From Spirochaetota bacterium (GTDB taxonomy: Bacteria > Spirochaetota > Spirochaetia > Treponematales > Treponemataceae), in contig JAKPSR010000241.1 of the NCBI GenBank assembly GCA_029571425.1, forward strand, positions 1 through 21,002: 21,002 nucleotides of DNA. Reading direction: 5' to 3'. Positions 20,887-21,002 of the stretch are shown here, piece after piece. The notes below the pieces were generated by a model, which worked only from the letters and a program-made list of their open reading frames with translations, searched no databases and had not been told where the DNA came from. Made by a program: the position numbers and the translations under genes. Position 1 is the stretch's first letter; every line of letters starts with the position of its first letter.

Positions 20887-20892
20887 GTCTCG

Positions 20893-21002
20893 GTGAAATC
20901 GCGGATTAGGATAGGCATCGCGGTCTTTCTCGTTCTTTCCGGGCTTTCGTTCGGGATGTCCGTTTCCCGCGTCTTCGCCCTGCTCGCGGCAAAACGGGAC
21001 GA
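20893..21002 (+). CDS. N-terminus of a secreted or membrane-anchored protein (runs off the window)
   Basis: A GTG at 20893 opens a frame to the window edge, giving 36 residues that begin MKSRIRIGIAVFLVLSG and continue through a hydrophobic stretch to a charged AAKRD. This is a basic N-terminus plus one hydrophobic helix, so it is a signal peptide or membrane anchor. No ribosome site is present, but a well-spaced TTG-17-TATACT promoter ends six bases before the GTG. The function cannot be read from this fragment. Confidence 0.6.
   Translation, partial: MKSRIRIGIAVFLVLSGLSFGMSVSRVFALLAAKRD

Noticed and set aside
1..21002. Phage, plasmid, insertion sequence or toxin-antitoxin content
   Set aside because: No transposase, integrase, terminal inverted repeats, tRNA attachment site or toxin-like gene was found. 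The window reads as ordinary chromosome with a few unusual loci.

Overview
The window is high-GC bacterial chromosome with dense, mostly operonic coding. It contains no tRNA, rRNA, transposase, integrase or CRISPR array. Several features together suggest a spirochaete (Treponema/Spirochaeta-like): a LacI-type periplasmic-binding fold fused to GGDEF, a CsgG/LpoB-like secreted protein, a patatin-POTRA-barrel outer-membrane protein, and an anaerobic aromatic 2-oxoacid:ferredoxin oxidoreductase. The assignment is inferred from gene content, not proven. The outer-membrane proteins and lipoprotein point to a diderm.

Layout. (1) 1-1543, minus: an SGNH-hydrolase lipoprotein followed by a truncated LpoB/CsgG-like secreted protein. 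(2) 1664-3796, plus: a soluble LacI-fold/GGDEF diguanylate cyclase, divergent from the lipoprotein across a palindromic operator-like site. (3) 3883-4745, plus: two overlapping Rrf2 regulators, the first with IscR-like cysteines C92/C98/C104 and the second without them. (4) 4742-5992, minus: an MFS permease, divergent from a PlsC acyltransferase (6117-6842, plus). (5) 13502 down to 6839, minus: a seven-gene operon, ECF S component, two EcfA ATPases, EcfT, iorA, iorB and a PaaK-like CoA ligase. All junctions are 4-base NTGA overlaps except a 33-bp gap before iorA. (6) 13692-14369, plus: a histone-H1-like protein with 13 xxKKx pentads. (7) 14432-16684, plus: a patatin/POTRA/beta-barrel protein. 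(8) 16749-17646, plus: an ECF sigma factor with a small two-helix membrane protein. (9) 19010-17643, minus: a membrane Cache-GGDEF diguanylate cyclase. (10) 19147-20316, plus: a YqhD-like alcohol dehydrogenase. (11) 20761-20348, minus: a bacteriohemerythrin bracketed by 12-bp repeats. (12) 20893-end, plus: the start of a membrane or secreted protein.

The seven-gene operon is the metabolic centrepiece. The likely scheme is uptake of an aromatic compound (perhaps tryptophan, since the S component resembles TrpP) coupled to ferredoxin-dependent oxidation of the matching aryl-pyruvate to an aryl-acetyl-CoA. Its two EcfA subunits look asymmetric: every degenerate ATPase motif falls in one composite nucleotide site. 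Its promoter carries two overlapping perfect inverted repeats.

Two architectural habits recur. Five genes have a -10 hexamer only 6-9 nt before the start codon and no Shine-Dalgarno, so they are probably leaderless or nearly so. Three of four convergent gene pairs share the same 4-base interlocked stop (TTAG/CTAA). No stretch longer than 300 bases lacks a gene; the largest gap is the divergent region 13503-13691.
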